Notes: generated by a model from the sequence alone, not told the origin. 64,000 bases of DNA from Streptacidiphilus albus JL83 (GCF_000744705.1 NZ_JQML01000001.1:186001-250000); one strand, 5' to 3'; shown: positions 24,932 through 34,989, numbered from the stretch's first letter. Translations and numbers: made by a program.

Positions 24932-27570
24932 GTGGAGGTGACGGTCACCTTCGGGGCCGTGTTGGTGCCGCTGTACGTGGCGCCGAAGCCGAAGCTGGTG
25001 CTGGCCCCCGGGGCGATGGCGTTGTTGTAGGACAGGTCGTTGGCGGTGACCGAGGTGCCGGTCTGGGTGTAGCCGGCGTTCCACATGTTGGTGATGGTCT
25101 GGTTGCCCGGCCAGGTCCAGGTGACCTGCCAGGTCTTGGTGGCGGTGGTGCCGTTGTTGGTGATGGTGACGTTGCCGTTGAAGCCGGTGCCCCAGTCGCT
25201 GCTGACGCTGTAGACGACGGTGCAGCTCCCGCCGGGGGCCGCGGCCGCAGTGGTGACCGAAAGCGCGGTGGAGGCCGCCGAGGTGTCGCCCGCCGGGTCC
25301 TGCGCCGTGACCGTGTACGAGTAGGTGGTGGCGGCGGTCAGTCCGGTGTCGGTGTACGAGGTGCCGGTGGTCAGGCCGACCTTGGTCGATCCCCGGTACA
25401 CGGTGTAACCGGCCACGCTGCTGGACGGGTCGGTGGACGCGGTCCAGGACAGGGTCACCGAGGTGCTCGTCACGTTCGAGGCGGCCAGGCCGGTCGGCAC
25501 CGTCGGCGGGGTCGCCGTCGGGCCGGTGCCGCTGCCCTCGAACAGCTCGCCGTAGACCGCGTAGGCCATGGCGATGTCCGCCTGCGCCCAGAAGCGGTGG
25601 TAGTTGAAGACGGGCGCGGCCCCGCCGTTCAGGTAGGTCTGCACCTGCGACCAGTTCGGGTCGCTCCTGTACCAGGAGCGGATGGAGGTGAAGGTCGCCC
25701 CGGGCACGACCGCGTCGCCGTTCGGCATCTTGCCCGACCAGCCGGACGGCACGTACACCGTGGCGCCGAACGAGCTGTAGTCGGTGCGGGTCTCCGGCAC
25801 CGAGATGCCGATGGTGTCCGCGAAGGTCGCCATCACGTCGAGCAGGCTCTTGGCCAGCGCTCCTGACGTGGTGTCACCCGACTTGGCCGAGTAGTACATC
25901 AGGGTCTTGGCGTACGCCGCCGCGACGCCGACGTCGTTGCCGTAGTCGACCACCGAGACGTGCAGCCCGGAGTTGGCCCCCGGGGAGCTCGGGTTCCAGG
26001 TGTCCGGCTGCCCGGACCAGCCGAGCGTGGACGGGATCTGGAAGTCCGTCGCGGTGACCGTGGTCTGCGAGACCGCCCAGGCGATCCACTTCTGCAGCAG
26101 CGCCTGGGCCTTGGCGTCGCCGGTCACGTAGTAGTACTCCGCGACCCGCTCCATCGACCAGGCCTGGAAGCCGAACCAGTTGTTGCTCGGCGGGTCGTGG
26201 TAGACCGGCTCCCAGTCGTAGGCCATGCCGTAGAAGGTCGAGGTGCCGGCGGGCGGGGTGGCGTACTGGCCCTCCCAGCTGTTGGTGCAGCCGCCGGCCA
26301 TGGCGCCCTCGGCCGACTGGAGCCACTGGTAGAACTCCAGCTGCCGGGTCAGGCTGCCCGACCAGTCGCTCTGCGCGGTCGGGGACTGCGGGGTCAGCGT
26401 GGCCACGGTGGACAGGGCCCAGGCCGCCAGCGGGTTCTGGTACCCCTGGTGCGAGGCGCCGTCGCCGATCCGCCAGGCCCAGCCGGCGCCGGGCTCGCCC
26501 CCGCCCCAGGCGTAGTACCAGGACAGCAGGTAGTGCTCGGAGCTGCGAGCGGTGCCGGCCGCGCAGGTGCCGGCATTGGTGCAGTCGCCGATCTGCTTGA
26601 AGTACTTGTCGAAGAACGCGTACCGCAGGTAGTCGCCCATCTTGGCGGCCTTCGCCACCGAGGCGGCGATCTGGCCCTCGGCGCCCTGGGCCGAGGCCCA
26701 CCGGTAGGCCCAGTAAGCGGCCTGCACCGCGCGGGAGTCGGCGTCCGGGGCGTCGGTGTACTTCCACTGCTTGGAGTAGGCACTGGTCTGTGCCACGAAC
26801 AGGTCGAGGTACCCGTTCGGGCCGCCGTAGTTGAACAGGTCGGTGCAGGGCTGCGGGATGGTCAGCCACACCGACTCGGCGGATCCGCGCTGGTAACTGT
26901 TGATGTACGAGGGCCCGGCCGCGGTGGGGCCGTTCTCCGCGCCGGTGCCGGGGGCGTTGCCGTAGCCGTACTTGTTGTCGACGTCCAGCAGCCAGTGCAT
27001 GCCGTAGACGTCCGCGGTGCCGTAGGTCGAGGTCAGCTCGTTGGCCAGCGGGTCCTGGCCGACCGGGACCGAGGTGTTGAGAGCACTCGGGTAGTCGCTG
27101 GGCGACGGCCACTCCGGGGCGTAGGTGGCCGGCGAGTCGGGGTTGTACGAGCTGTTGGTCGGCTGGTCGGCGTGCTGGGGGATGATGTAGTGCTCGGCGG
27201 TGGTCCAGGCGTTGTTGAACGGCGTCCAGTCACCGGTCACCCGGCCGTAGGTGGCCTCCAGCCACATCCAGAAGCTGAACGCCTCCGAGGTGGTCTGGTG
27301 CCCGTAGTCCGGCGCCTCGACGATCAGCGTCTCCACGCTGTGGTAGGGCACCCCGGCCGCACTGAAGTAGCCGTTGGCCGAGTTCTTGATCTTGTTGTAC
27401 TGGGTCAGGAACTGCTGGGTGTACGGGTCCGTCGCGGTCGTAGCGCCGGTCGTACCCGGTGCGGCGGCGATCGCCGCCGCAGCTCGGCCGATGGCGGGCG
27501 CGGCGGCCACGGCCACCAGCGCGCCGCCGACAGCGGCCGCGAACCGCCTCCGGGACAGGGAATCAGTCAT
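24928..27570 (-). CDS. secreted GH48 cellulase (exoglucanase) with FN3 and CBM2
   Basis: An 880-residue precursor with a Tat-type leader ([21 protein letters not shown]), the GH48 catalytic domain (about 45-680, with [21 protein letters not shown] containing the presumed acid Glu), one fibronectin III domain (about 695-780) and a C-terminal cellulose-binding CBM2 (about 785-880, [15 protein letters not shown] and NAGYTQTG). GH48 enzymes work processively from the reducing end of cellulose chains and are the main exocellulase of aerobic actinomycetes. The ATG at 27570 is fixed by the leader. Two CebR-type boxes upstream indicate cellobiose induction. It is monocistronic; no other cellulase is in the window. 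Confidence 0.95.
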   Translation of the reverse strand: MTDSLSRRRFAAAVGGALVAVAAAPAIGRAAAAIAAAPGTTGATTATDPYTQQFLTQYNKIKNSANGYFSAAGVPYHSVETLIVEAPDYGHQTTSEAFSFWMWLEATYGRVTGDWTPFNNAWTTAEHYIIPQHADQPTNSSYNPDSPATYAPEWPSPSDYPSALNTSVPVGQDPLANELTSTYGTADVYGMHWLLDVDNKYGYGNAPGTGAENGPTAAGPSYINSYQRGSAESVWLTIPQPCTDLFNYGGPNGYLDLFVAQTSAYSKQWKYTDAPDADSRAVQAAYWAYRWASAQGAEGQIAASVAKAAKMGDYLRYAFFDKYFKQIGDCTNAGTCAAGTARSSEHYLLSWYYAWGGGEPGAGWAWRIGDGASHQGYQNPLAAWALSTVATLTPQSPTAQSDWSGSLTRQLEFYQWLQSAEGAMAGGCTNSWEGQYATPPAGTSTFYGMAYDWEPVYHDPPSNNWFGFQAWSMERVAEYYYVTGDAKAQALLQKWIAWAVSQTTVTATDFQIPSTLGWSGQPDTWNPSSPGANSGLHVSVVDYGNDVGVAAAYAKTLMYYSAKSGDTTSGALAKSLLDVMATFADTIGISVPETRTDYSSFGATVYVPSGWSGKMPNGDAVVPGATFTSIRSWYRSDPNWSQVQTYLNGGAAPVFNYHRFWAQADIAMAYAVYGELFEGSGTGPTATPPTVPTGLAASNVTSTSVTLSWTASTDPSSSVAGYTVYRGSTKVGLTTGTSYTDTGLTAATTYSYTVTAQDPAGDTSAASTALSVTTAAAAPGGSCTVVYSVSSDWGTGFNGNVTITNNGTTATKTWQVTWTWPGNQTITNMWNAGYTQTGTSVTANDLSYNNAIAPGASTSFGFGATYSGTNTAPKVTVTST

Positions 27571-27658
27571 GACGGGACTTCTCCTTCGTGGACCTGGGGA
27601 CTTCGGAAGGGGCCTGGGCGGCACGGGGACTGCGCGTGGTTCAGCGCTCCGCAAGCCG

Positions 27659-27672
27659 TGGGAGCGCTCCCA
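27659..27672. promoter_or_regulatory. CebR-type operator, proximal
   Basis: TGGGAGCGCTCCCA, a perfect 14-bp palindrome identical to the known Streptomyces CebR box, lies 89-102 bp upstream of the GH48 start. CebR represses cellulase genes until cellobiose or cellotriose binds. Confidence 0.9.
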
Positions 27673-27914
27673 ATATTCAAGGGCACCGACCCCTTCGCTG
27701 AGTGGGTGAAAGGAGGTGGCGACAGCGGTCCGACCCGCATGGCATCTTCAACTCCCGTAGGAAGATGCTTGGATGACGCCGAGTCATATGAATTCAGCTA
27801 TCCGGGAGCCCGTCAAGGGGGCGCGCTGCGTTCACTTGTCAAACGGATGTCAGGGCGAGGTTGGGCCGACGGACCGTCGGGGGCCTTGACGGGGCCGCAT
27901 TTGGGGGCGACGAT

Positions 27915-27928
27915 CGGGAGCGCTCCCA
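27915..27928. promoter_or_regulatory. CebR-type operator, distal
   Basis: Core GGGAGCGCTCCC at 27916-27927, flanked by C and A, so the outer base pair differs from the consensus T. It is 256 bp upstream of the proximal box and could allow looping, or serve another promoter in the 621-bp gap. No gene was found between 27571 and 28191. Confidence 0.8.
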
Positions 27929-28071
27929 GCTGGGCGGCAGGGGCACTCCCGTGGGTGACGGCCGCGCTCGCACAGGTCGCGGCCCGGTGTCCCGGTACCG
28001 GCGTCCCGAAGCGTCGACAACGGCCTCTTCCAGCTCGGACCGGTCCTACGGACACCCCCGGGCGCGAGGGC

Positions 28072-28115
28072 GCCCTTGCTCGGGCCGCCACGGCTGTGGC
28101 GGCCCGAGCAAGGGC
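28072..28115. terminator. strong hairpin terminator after the collagenase gene
   Basis: A 20-bp perfect stem (arms 28072-28091 and 28096-28115) with a 4-base loop GGCT, starting 77 bp past the collagenase stop. It is among the strongest hairpins in the window. Confidence 0.85.
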
Positions 28116-28191
28116 CCGTGCGTCCGGGAGCACCGCCGGTTGACAGCGGCCCCGCTCCCGACCGCCCGTGGGGCTCAGTACTCCGCGGGGC

Positions 28192-30705
28192 TCAGTACTC
28201 GGTGGTCACGGTGACTCCGCTGAACGCGGAGTCGGCGTACAGGCTGAAGTACCGGTAGCCGGCGGTGGTATTGGTGACGGTGATGGTCTGCGCGGTGCCG
28301 GAGCCGGTCGACGCGGCCGTGTGGTTGGCGCCGTCGGCCCAGTCGGTGGGGTCGTAGTACAGGTAGGCGGTCCCGGTGCCGCCGGTCGTGGCGACCGTCA
28401 GCGTGGTCGTTCCGGCCGGGAGGTAGATCCAGTAGTAGTCGAGGTTCCCGGCCGTCGCGGACTGGTTCGTCCGGAAGCAGTCCTGGTCCATCTGCTGCGG
28501 GTTCGAGCCGGTGCACGGGCTGGTCACGGTCACCGACTGGGAGGTGCTGGACGTCTTCCCGTTGCTGTCGGTCACGATCAGCCCGACGGTGTAGGTTCCG
28601 GCCGCCGCGTAGGAGTGCGAGGGGTTCTGCGCCGTGGACGTCGTCCCGTCGCCGAAGTTCCAGGCCCAGTTGGTGATGCTGCCGCTGCCGGACTCGGTGG
28701 ACCGGTCGGTGAGGCCGGCCGTCAGCCCGGTGGCCGCCGCGCCGAAGGCCGCCGTCGGCGAGCCCTGGGCGCCGCTGGCGATGTTGTCGAGCCAGGTGTT
28801 GAAGTCGGCGTCGTAGCGGGTGCCGATGGTGTCGGTGTAGTAGTCGTAGCCGGCGGTGTAGTTGCCGACCCGGTAGTCGTTGAGGATCGCCTGCAGGTCG
28901 GCGGGGTGTTCCTCGACCATGTAGCGCACCGCCAGGTAGCTCCACGGGAAGACCCGGTCGTCGTTGCTGTTGGCGTACGTGGTCTGCCACAGGGTGCTCA
29001 GCGCGTAGGTGTGCTCGCCGGCGTCGGTCACCGCGTCGGTGTCGGTGACGCCCCGGTAGCCGGCGGAGATGTAGCCGGAGATGCCCTCGATCCACCAGAT
29101 GTTCGGGTCGACCTCCATGTCCGCCCAGGTGCCCATCGTGTCGTAGCGGGCGTCGAGGAAGTGCGTGTACTCGTAGTTCAGGTTCCAGATGTCGTCCGTG
29201 TACCCGTCGGCGCCGGAGTCCTGGTAGAGGATGGAGTAGTCCTGGTTCCCGGGCGTGGCCGGGGTGTTGTAGATGGTGATGCCGCCGTTGTCGGTGGTGA
29301 TGCCGTAGATCACCGGGCCGTAGATCTCGTAGTCGAGGGAGCTCGCGAAGACGACGATGTTGTCAGTGTCGTTGTACTGGCCGGGGATCGGCCCGCTGTC
29401 CTTCACCACGTTCTGGAAGTACGCGTCCTGGCCAGCCAGTTCGGTGCACGCCACGTTCAGTTCGGACGGGCTGAGCGACTGGGCCAGGATGTTGGTCTCC
29501 GAGTTGCACGCGTGCGTGATCGGCAGCGCTGCCGCCGTCGCCTGGGCCACCAGGTTGCAGACGCCGTAGTACGAGCAGTCGGCCGCGTCGTAGCCGTTGG
29601 CCTGCTGCGCCACGGACATCCACAGCGCGGCGGTCGGGCCGGAGATCGACGAGGCCTGCAGCAGGCCCAGCATCAGCGGCCGCACCTGCGCCTGGAGTGC
29701 GGGGATCCGGACGTACGCGGCGAGGTCGTTGCCGGCGTCGGCGTCCATGAACGTGTTGCCGCCGCCGAGCAGGCCGGTGTGGTCCAGCGCGAAGGCGTCG
29801 AGTGCGTTGATGACACTCGGATCGGCGGTCAGCGCGGTCACGAAGGCGGGGTTGAAGGCTCCGCGCCACAGCGGGGTGTAGACGTCGTAGATGACGCCGT
29901 CCATGCCGCCGACCGCGTCCCAGGAGCTGGTGTACGCGCTGAGCAGCCGCTGGTAGACGCTCAGGTAGTCGCTCTGCAGGTTGGCGCTGTCGCTCAGGAT
30001 CACCGCGTAGCCGAGGACCTCGCCGTTGCCGGTCGAGACGTCGGCCGTCCGGGGGTCGGCGAAGAAGGTGTTCAGGGCGTTCTCGACGTCCGTGGACAGC
30101 GTCGCGTCGTAGCTGCCGACGTCCGTCGTGTCGTAGTACTGGACGTAGTACCCGGCCTCCAGGTACTGGATGAGCTGCCCGATTCCGGTCGAGTCGTCAC
30201 CGGTGTAGCTCGACGCCAGCCCCTGGTACGCCTGGGCGACGGTGACCATCTGCGACTCGTTGAACAGCGCCTGCGCGTCGCTGCCGGTCACCGTGAACAG
30301 CGAGTTGATGCAGTCGCTGGTCGAGTTCTCGACGTACGAGGCCAGCGCCGGGCCGGTCAGGGCGGAGAAGGCGGCCGGGGTGCAGGCCTGGGTGGTGGCG
30401 GAGTTCGTGGCCCGGGTCCGGCCGGCGGGCTTCGCCGGGGAGGTCGTGGTCTGCGACGCCGTCGGTCGCTGTGGCGGGAGTTGGCCGACGGCCAGCCGTC
30501 CGTACTGGACGGCGGCCGCGTCCGTGCCGCCGGCGAGGGCACCCGTGGGCGCGGGCTCGGCCGGGCGGTGCGATCCGGCGGCGGGCCGGGCCGAGGCGGT
30601 CGAACCGGTCGCGGCCAGGGCCGGAGCGGTCGCCACGCCCACCAGCATGGTGACTATCGCCGTGCCGGAGGCCAGCAGTCTGGGCAGGAGGTATCGGCGG
30701 GGCAT
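28192..30705 (-). CDS. secreted M9-like collagenase with PKD and PPC domains
   Basis: An 837-residue precursor: signal peptide (PRLLASGTAIVTMLVGVATAPALA), an activator-like region (about 105-420), the peptidase-like region (about 425-620), a PKD domain (about 658-735) and a C-terminal pre-peptidase/PPC-like beta domain. The zinc motif expected to be HExxH reads YEYTH (residues 511-515, DNA checked: TAC codon at 29173-29175), so the first zinc ligand is missing, while His515 and the downstream Glu540 (WWIEG) remain. Either the enzyme is inactive and binds collagen, or this sub-family uses Tyr. Collagenase annotation comes from the overall architecture. Start ATG at 30705. Confidence 0.8.
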   Translation of the reverse strand: MPRRYLLPRLLASGTAIVTMLVGVATAPALAATGSTASARPAAGSHRPAEPAPTGALAGGTDAAAVQYGRLAVGQLPPQRPTASQTTTSPAKPAGRTRATNSATTQACTPAAFSALTGPALASYVENSTSDCINSLFTVTGSDAQALFNESQMVTVAQAYQGLASSYTGDDSTGIGQLIQYLEAGYYVQYYDTTDVGSYDATLSTDVENALNTFFADPRTADVSTGNGEVLGYAVILSDSANLQSDYLSVYQRLLSAYTSSWDAVGGMDGVIYDVYTPLWRGAFNPAFVTALTADPSVINALDAFALDHTGLLGGGNTFMDADAGNDLAAYVRIPALQAQVRPLMLGLLQASSISGPTAALWMSVAQQANGYDAADCSYYGVCNLVAQATAAALPITHACNSETNILAQSLSPSELNVACTELAGQDAYFQNVVKDSGPIPGQYNDTDNIVVFASSLDYEIYGPVIYGITTDNGGITIYNTPATPGNQDYSILYQDSGADGYTDDIWNLNYEYTHFLDARYDTMGTWADMEVDPNIWWIEGISGYISAGYRGVTDTDAVTDAGEHTYALSTLWQTTYANSNDDRVFPWSYLAVRYMVEEHPADLQAILNDYRVGNYTAGYDYYTDTIGTRYDADFNTWLDNIASGAQGSPTAAFGAAATGLTAGLTDRSTESGSGSITNWAWNFGDGTTSTAQNPSHSYAAAGTYTVGLIVTDSNGKTSSTSQSVTVTSPCTGSNPQQMDQDCFRTNQSATAGNLDYYWIYLPAGTTTLTVATTGGTGTAYLYYDPTDWADGANHTAASTGSGTAQTITVTNTTAGYRYFSLYADSAFSGVTVTTEY

Positions 30706-30845
30706 TGCTGCTCCTTCGGAGTGGGGGTCGCTTCGTGAATCGTGCGGGAAGCGTGTGACGCACCGTCTCATCGCACGCAGGCTCGAACAATGCGGGAAGG
30801 AACAGCAATTGAAGTGGATCCGTCACAACATCCGGGGCTGCTTCT

Positions 30846-31802
30846 TTACCGGGGCGACCCTCGGTGGCTCCGGGTGGCGCGGGCCTGCCGGGTCGGGACA
30901 CCGTCCATCAGGCTCCGGTAGGAGGCGGCGGCCGAGTCCCGGAGCGCCGCCACCAACTCCTCGCCGACGCTGGCCCTGCGCCAGGCCAACAGGTAGCGGC
31001 ACCGGACGGGCGTGCCGACCAGGGGCCTGACGATGACGCCGGGGATCGGCCGGGTCGTCGCCTGCACCAGGCAGACCCCGAGCCCCTCGGCGATCATGTG
31101 CTGCAGCTGGAGCCGGTCGCCGAGGAACTCGTGCACCAGCACCGGACTGAATCCGGCCGCCTCGCAGGCGGCATAGAAGACGCCCGGCCACCCCGCGCCG
31201 TCGTCGGGGGTGACGAACCAGGGCTCCTCGGCCAGGTCGGCGAGGTCGATCGCCGCGCAGTGCCTGAGCCGGTGCCCCGAGGGCAGGGCCACGCAGGAGG
31301 GCTCGGTGACGATCCCGCAGTGCCCGACGGCCTCGGAGTGCCGCAGCTCCTGCCCCGGGTAGTCCACGCCGATCGCGGCATCGAGCCCGTCCCGCTCCAG
31401 CAGGTCGACGATCTGCGAGGACTCGTAGACGCTGCTCACCGTCACCACCAGGCCGGGCAGGTCGTTGCGGATCCGCCCGACCAGTCCGGCCAGGATCGGG
31501 GAGTTGGTGGCGGCCAGCCGCAGCACCGGTTGATGGACCGCCTCCTCGGCCGGTTCCCGGCCGACCGCCTCGGCCCGGGCCAGCACGTCGCGCGCGCGGG
31601 AGACGACCCCCGCGCCGTAGCGGGTCGGCCGCACGCCCACCGTGTCGCGCTCGAACAGCGGCTTGCCGAGGTGGGCCTCGATCCGGCGCAGCTGCGTGCT
31701 CATCGCCTGCTGCGAGCAGCCGAGGCCGGCCGCGGCCCGGCCGATGCTGCCTGCGTCCGCGACCGCGCACAGCGCCCGTAGGTGCCGGAGCTCCAGTTCC
31801 AT
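30846..31802 (-). CDS. LysR family transcriptional regulator
   Basis: A 318-residue LysR protein: helix-turn-helix at residues 2-60 (LRALCAVADAGSIGRAAAGLGCSQQAMSTQLRRIEAHLG) and an effector domain from about 90. GGGGGAG lies six bases before the ATG at 31802. It is divergent from the metalloprotease-like gene at 32136, so it is the first candidate regulator of that secreted protein. The collagenase gene lies downstream on the same strand but begins 141 bp after the LysR stop, so it probably has its own promoter. Confidence 0.9.
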   Translation of the reverse strand: MELELRHLRALCAVADAGSIGRAAAGLGCSQQAMSTQLRRIEAHLGKPLFERDTVGVRPTRYGAGVVSRARDVLARAEAVGREPAEEAVHQPVLRLAATNSPILAGLVGRIRNDLPGLVVTVSSVYESSQIVDLLERDGLDAAIGVDYPGQELRHSEAVGHCGIVTEPSCVALPSGHRLRHCAAIDLADLAEEPWFVTPDDGAGWPGVFYAACEAAGFSPVLVHEFLGDRLQLQHMIAEGLGVCLVQATTRPIPGVIVRPLVGTPVRCRYLLAWRRASVGEELVAALRDSAAASYRSLMDGVPTRQARATRSHRGSPR

Positions 31803-32049
31803 CCGCACTCCCCCACTTCCTCGCAGCGATCGGGCAGTTGTGTGAATGCTAGTCAGAACCCGGATGTCATCCCGGTTTTCGGTCAGCTTGAGGCGAACTC
31901 CGGCCCGAGGGACCGGAGTCGTCCCGCCTCGCGCGGGAGGTCCGGTCGGCGCACCGCGGACGGGCGGCGCCGGCCGCCCCTGGCTCTCCCGACAGCGGCG
32001 GCCGCTGAGGCGGCGTCAGTGTTCTGGAATCCCCGTGCCCGACAGACCC

Positions 32050-32079
32050 TTGTGTGTCGTGCGACACGTCAAATATGCT
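32050..32079 (+). promoter_or_regulatory. promoter with palindrome in the spacer
   Basis: TTGTGT (32050-32055) and TATGCT (32074-32079) are 18 bp apart, about 57 bp upstream of the GTG at 32136. Inside the spacer is the perfect palindrome GTGTCGTGCGACAC (32054-32067), so a bound protein would directly compete with RNA polymerase. TTGCACTGAC follows at 32081. The rest of 31803-32135 has no gene. Confidence 0.5.
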
Positions 32080-32135
32080 ATTGCACTGACGGTGACTGGC
32101 CGTCAGAAAGTCAACCCGAGAGGGGACTGTGTCAC

Positions 32136-34169
32136 GTGCGCAGACTCAGATCCGCTGTCTTCCGTCGCGGCCGATCCATCGCCCTCGGCAGCCTCGTCGT
32201 TGCCGTGGCCGCCGCAGGCCTGACCAATCCACTGGCCGCCGCGGCCAACCCCCACCCCGCCTCGGCAGGGTGGAGCAGGACCGCGGACGGCAACTGGGTG
32301 CAGGTCCAGCCCGGCACCCCGATCGTCGCCAAGAGCGTCGCCCGGCCGAAGGCGGCCGCGCCCCTCGGCAAGCGCAGCGCCACCCCTCCCGGGCCGGCCT
32401 CGACCAAGACCTCGGCCGGCAAGACCGGCGGCGGTGAGAAGCCGCAGCTGGCGGACGGTTCGGACCCCGGCGACGGCAACGACGGCGACGGCTCCGTGGC
32501 CAACGAGTACGACCTGCAGGTCCAGTACAAGGGCGGCCAGGACTCCAGCGGCGTGATCACCGGTGCGCCCAAGGTGTACCTGGTGGTCTGGGGCTCGCAG
32601 TGGGGCACCGCCTCCACCGACTCCAGCGGTGACACCGCCCTCTCGGGCGACCCCGACGGAGCCGTCCCCTACCAGCAGGACTTCTTCAAGGGCCTGGGCA
32701 GCGCGGGCGACGGCTGGAGCGCGGTGCTGACCCAGTACTGCGAGGGCATCCCGGCCGGCACCATCCAGTGCCCCTCGACCGCGCCCCACATCCAGTACCC
32801 CAAGGCCGGCAGCGTGCTGGCCGGGGTGTGGGTCGACAACAGCGCCGCCGCGCCCCAGTCCGCCACCGAGACCCAGCTCGGGGTCGAGGCGGCCGCCGCC
32901 GCGCAGCACTTCGGCAACACCACCGAGGCGCAGAACCGCAATGTGCAGTACGTGATCGACTCGCCGCAGGGCACCGACCCGGACAAGTGGAAGGAGCTCG
33001 GCTACTGCGCCTGGCACGACTTCGAGCGCTCCTCGGACGGCCAGCTCGCCTACACCAACATGCCGTACCTGCCCGACGTCGCGGGCTGCGGCGCCAACTG
33101 GTTCGGTGAGAACACCCCCCGCGGGCTGCTCGACGGCTACGGGATCATCGGCGGCCACGAGTACGCCGAGACCCTGACCGACCCGAACACCCCCGGCGGC
33201 TGGACCGACGCCACCGGCCAGGAGGTCGCCGACAAGTGCGCCTGGATCCCCTACGGCTCCAACGGCGGCCTGTTCTTCGAGAACCTCTCCACCGGTTCCT
33301 TCCCGCTGCAGACGATCTGGTCCGACGAGGACCACCTCTGCATGTCCTCCGATCCGATCTCCACCGGACCGGTCCTCACCCTCAGCACCATGTGCAGCCG
33401 CACCGACCCACCGGGGCAACCGCTGTCGATACCGGCGGTCGCGGCCGACAGCACCGGCGACGCGGTCACCTACAGCGCGACCGGCCTGCCGAGCGGGCTC
33501 TCCATCGCCCCGTCCACCGGCGTCATCTCCGGTACCACCAGCGCCTCCGCCAACGGCTACTCACAGATCACCGTGAACGCCTCCGACACCGCCGGGAACA
33601 CCGCCACCACCAGCTTCTGGGAGGGGCTGTTCGCCGGCGGGCAGCACGGCTGCTCCGCCGTCCAGCAGCTGATCGACCCCGGCTTCGAGAACGGCTCGGC
33701 CGACGTCGACCACACGATGATGACCGATCCCTGGAGCCCGTCCGAGTACAACATCATCACCCCGTCCAGCCTCCACTCGGCGCACTCGGGCAGCTGGTAC
33801 GCCTGGCTCGGCCAGGACTCCGGCACCACCGACTCGATCACCCAGTACCTCGACACCTACCCGGGGTACAGCTCCGCCAACTTCTCCTTCTGGTTGGACA
33901 CCGAGACCACCAACACCAGCGCGACCACTCCGGACACGCTGTCGCTGATCGCCATCGACCAGTACACCGGCCAGCCGATCGGCACGGTCAAGACCTGGTC
34001 CAGCTACGGATCGAGCCCCGGCTACCAGCAGCAGTCGGTCGACCTCTCGCCGTTCATCGCCAAGGTGGGCTGGGGCACCACCGTCGGCCTCGAACTGGTC
34101 TCCAACGAGGCCGGGACCACGCCGGCCACATCGTTCCTGGTGGACGACACCTCGGCCACCGAGTACTGA
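32136..34169 (+). CDS. secreted metalloprotease-like (HEYAE) protein with Ig-like and C-terminal beta domain
   Basis: A 677-residue precursor: signal peptide (RSIALGSLVVAVAAAGLTNPLAAA), a Lys/Pro/Gly linker, a catalytic-like domain (about 125-385), a putative Ig/He_PIG domain (about 400-490, PAVAADSTGDAVTYSATGLPSGLSI) and a carbohydrate-binding-like jelly roll (about 505-677, starting LIDPGFENGS). The motif GGHEYAETLTDP (about 339-350) followed by EVADKCAW is shared, as I recall, with the plant EXORDIUM/phosphate-induced family and bacterial relatives; HEYAE would fit zinc binding, but catalysis is not shown. The GTG at 32136 follows GAGAGGGGA. It ends at a 17-bp hairpin. Confidence 0.7.
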   Translation: MRRLRSAVFRRGRSIALGSLVVAVAAAGLTNPLAAAANPHPASAGWSRTADGNWVQVQPGTPIVAKSVARPKAAAPLGKRSATPPGPASTKTSAGKTGGGEKPQLADGSDPGDGNDGDGSVANEYDLQVQYKGGQDSSGVITGAPKVYLVVWGSQWGTASTDSSGDTALSGDPDGAVPYQQDFFKGLGSAGDGWSAVLTQYCEGIPAGTIQCPSTAPHIQYPKAGSVLAGVWVDNSAAAPQSATETQLGVEAAAAAQHFGNTTEAQNRNVQYVIDSPQGTDPDKWKELGYCAWHDFERSSDGQLAYTNMPYLPDVAGCGANWFGENTPRGLLDGYGIIGGHEYAETLTDPNTPGGWTDATGQEVADKCAWIPYGSNGGLFFENLSTGSFPLQTIWSDEDHLCMSSDPISTGPVLTLSTMCSRTDPPGQPLSIPAVAADSTGDAVTYSATGLPSGLSIAPSTGVISGTTSASANGYSQITVNASDTAGNTATTSFWEGLFAGGQHGCSAVQQLIDPGFENGSADVDHTMMTDPWSPSEYNIITPSSLHSAHSGSWYAWLGQDSGTTDSITQYLDTYPGYSSANFSFWLDTETTNTSATTPDTLSLIAIDQYTGQPIGTVKTWSSYGSSPGYQQQSVDLSPFIAKVGWGTTVGLELVSNEAGTTPATSFLVDDTSATEY

Positions 34170-34208
34170 CCCCGTGCGACGCGACCGGCACGACTGATCG
34201 CTGACACC

Positions 34209-34246
34209 GTTCCGGGCGCGCCCAGCATCCTGGGTGCGCCCGGAAC
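34209..34246. terminator. hairpin terminator, shared by convergent genes
   Basis: 17-bp arms (34209-34225 and 34230-34246) with one mismatch and a CATC loop, between the metalloprotease-like gene and the GntR gene. Confidence 0.75.
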
Positions 34247-34296
34247 CGCGCGCCCGCCGGGCGCGGGCGGCTCCGGCCGCCGGGGCTGAGGGCCGG

Positions 34297-34977
34297 TCAG
34301 TCCTGCGGCGTCGCCCAGAGCGAGCGCACATGTCCCAGATGGAGCGTGATCGCCTCCTCGACCCGGGGCAGGTCCCTGGCGATCATCAGATTCAGCAGCT
34401 GCTCGTGCTCCTCGGCCGAGGCGACCAGTCGGCCGGCCTCGACCAGCTGGTTGAGACCGTAGAGGCGGGAGCGCTTGCGCAGGTCGCCGACGGTCTCCAC
34501 CAGGTGCCGGTTGCCGGTGAAGGCCAGCAGCCCGAGGTGGAACCGGCGGTCCGCCTCGACGTAGGCGATCAGGTCGCCGGACCGGGCCGCCGCGACGATC
34601 TCGGCGGCCACCGGCCGCAGCGGCTCCAACTGCTCGGCGGTCGCACCGGCGGCCACCCGCACCGTCGCCGGGATCTCGATCAGCGCGCGGATCTCGGTGA
34701 AGTCGTCCAGGTCCTGGTCGGTGAGGCCGACGATCCGGAAGCCCTTGTTGCGCACCACCTCGACCAGCCCCTCCTTGGTCAGGTCGAGCATCGCCTCGCG
34801 GACCGGCGTGGCCGAGACACCGAACTCGGACGCCAGCATCGGCGCGGAGTAGACGATCCCGGGACGCAGTCTGCCCGCCACCAGGGCAGCCTGCAGCTCA
34901 TGCGTGATCAGCTCCCGCAGGCTGCGCCGCTCGTTCATGGACGGCAGATTGAGACCGCTCAGGGGCTCGATGCTCAT
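34297..34977 (-). CDS. GntR family regulator, FadR/FCD subfamily
   Basis: A 226-residue regulator. The winged helix-turn-helix is at about 10-75 (ALVAGRLRPGIVYSAPMLASEFGVSATPVREAMLDLTKEGLVEV), and the FCD effector domain at about 85-215 keeps the metal-type residues RADIE-like D (EIRALIEIPAT), HLGLLAFTGNRHL and a terminal EAITLHLGHVRSL. GAGGAGGAG sits just before the ATG at 34977; two ATGs further upstream are discarded. It is divergent from the dipeptide importer operon, so it most likely represses that operon when amino acid or dipeptide signals are absent. TTGTACAA lies just upstream of its start. Confidence 0.9.
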   Translation of the reverse strand: MSIEPLSGLNLPSMNERRSLRELITHELQAALVAGRLRPGIVYSAPMLASEFGVSATPVREAMLDLTKEGLVEVVRNKGFRIVGLTDQDLDDFTEIRALIEIPATVRVAAGATAEQLEPLRPVAAEIVAAARSGDLIAYVEADRRFHLGLLAFTGNRHLVETVGDLRKRSRLYGLNQLVEAGRLVASAEEHEQLLNLMIARDLPRVEEAITLHLGHVRSLWATPQD

Positions 34978-34989
34978 GGCTCCTCCTCG

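Noticed and set aside
28168-30738. 856-codon plus-strand frame opposite the collagenase
   Set aside because: Val/Gly/Arg-rich without domains; the collagenase on the other strand has a signal peptide, PKD domain and terminator.
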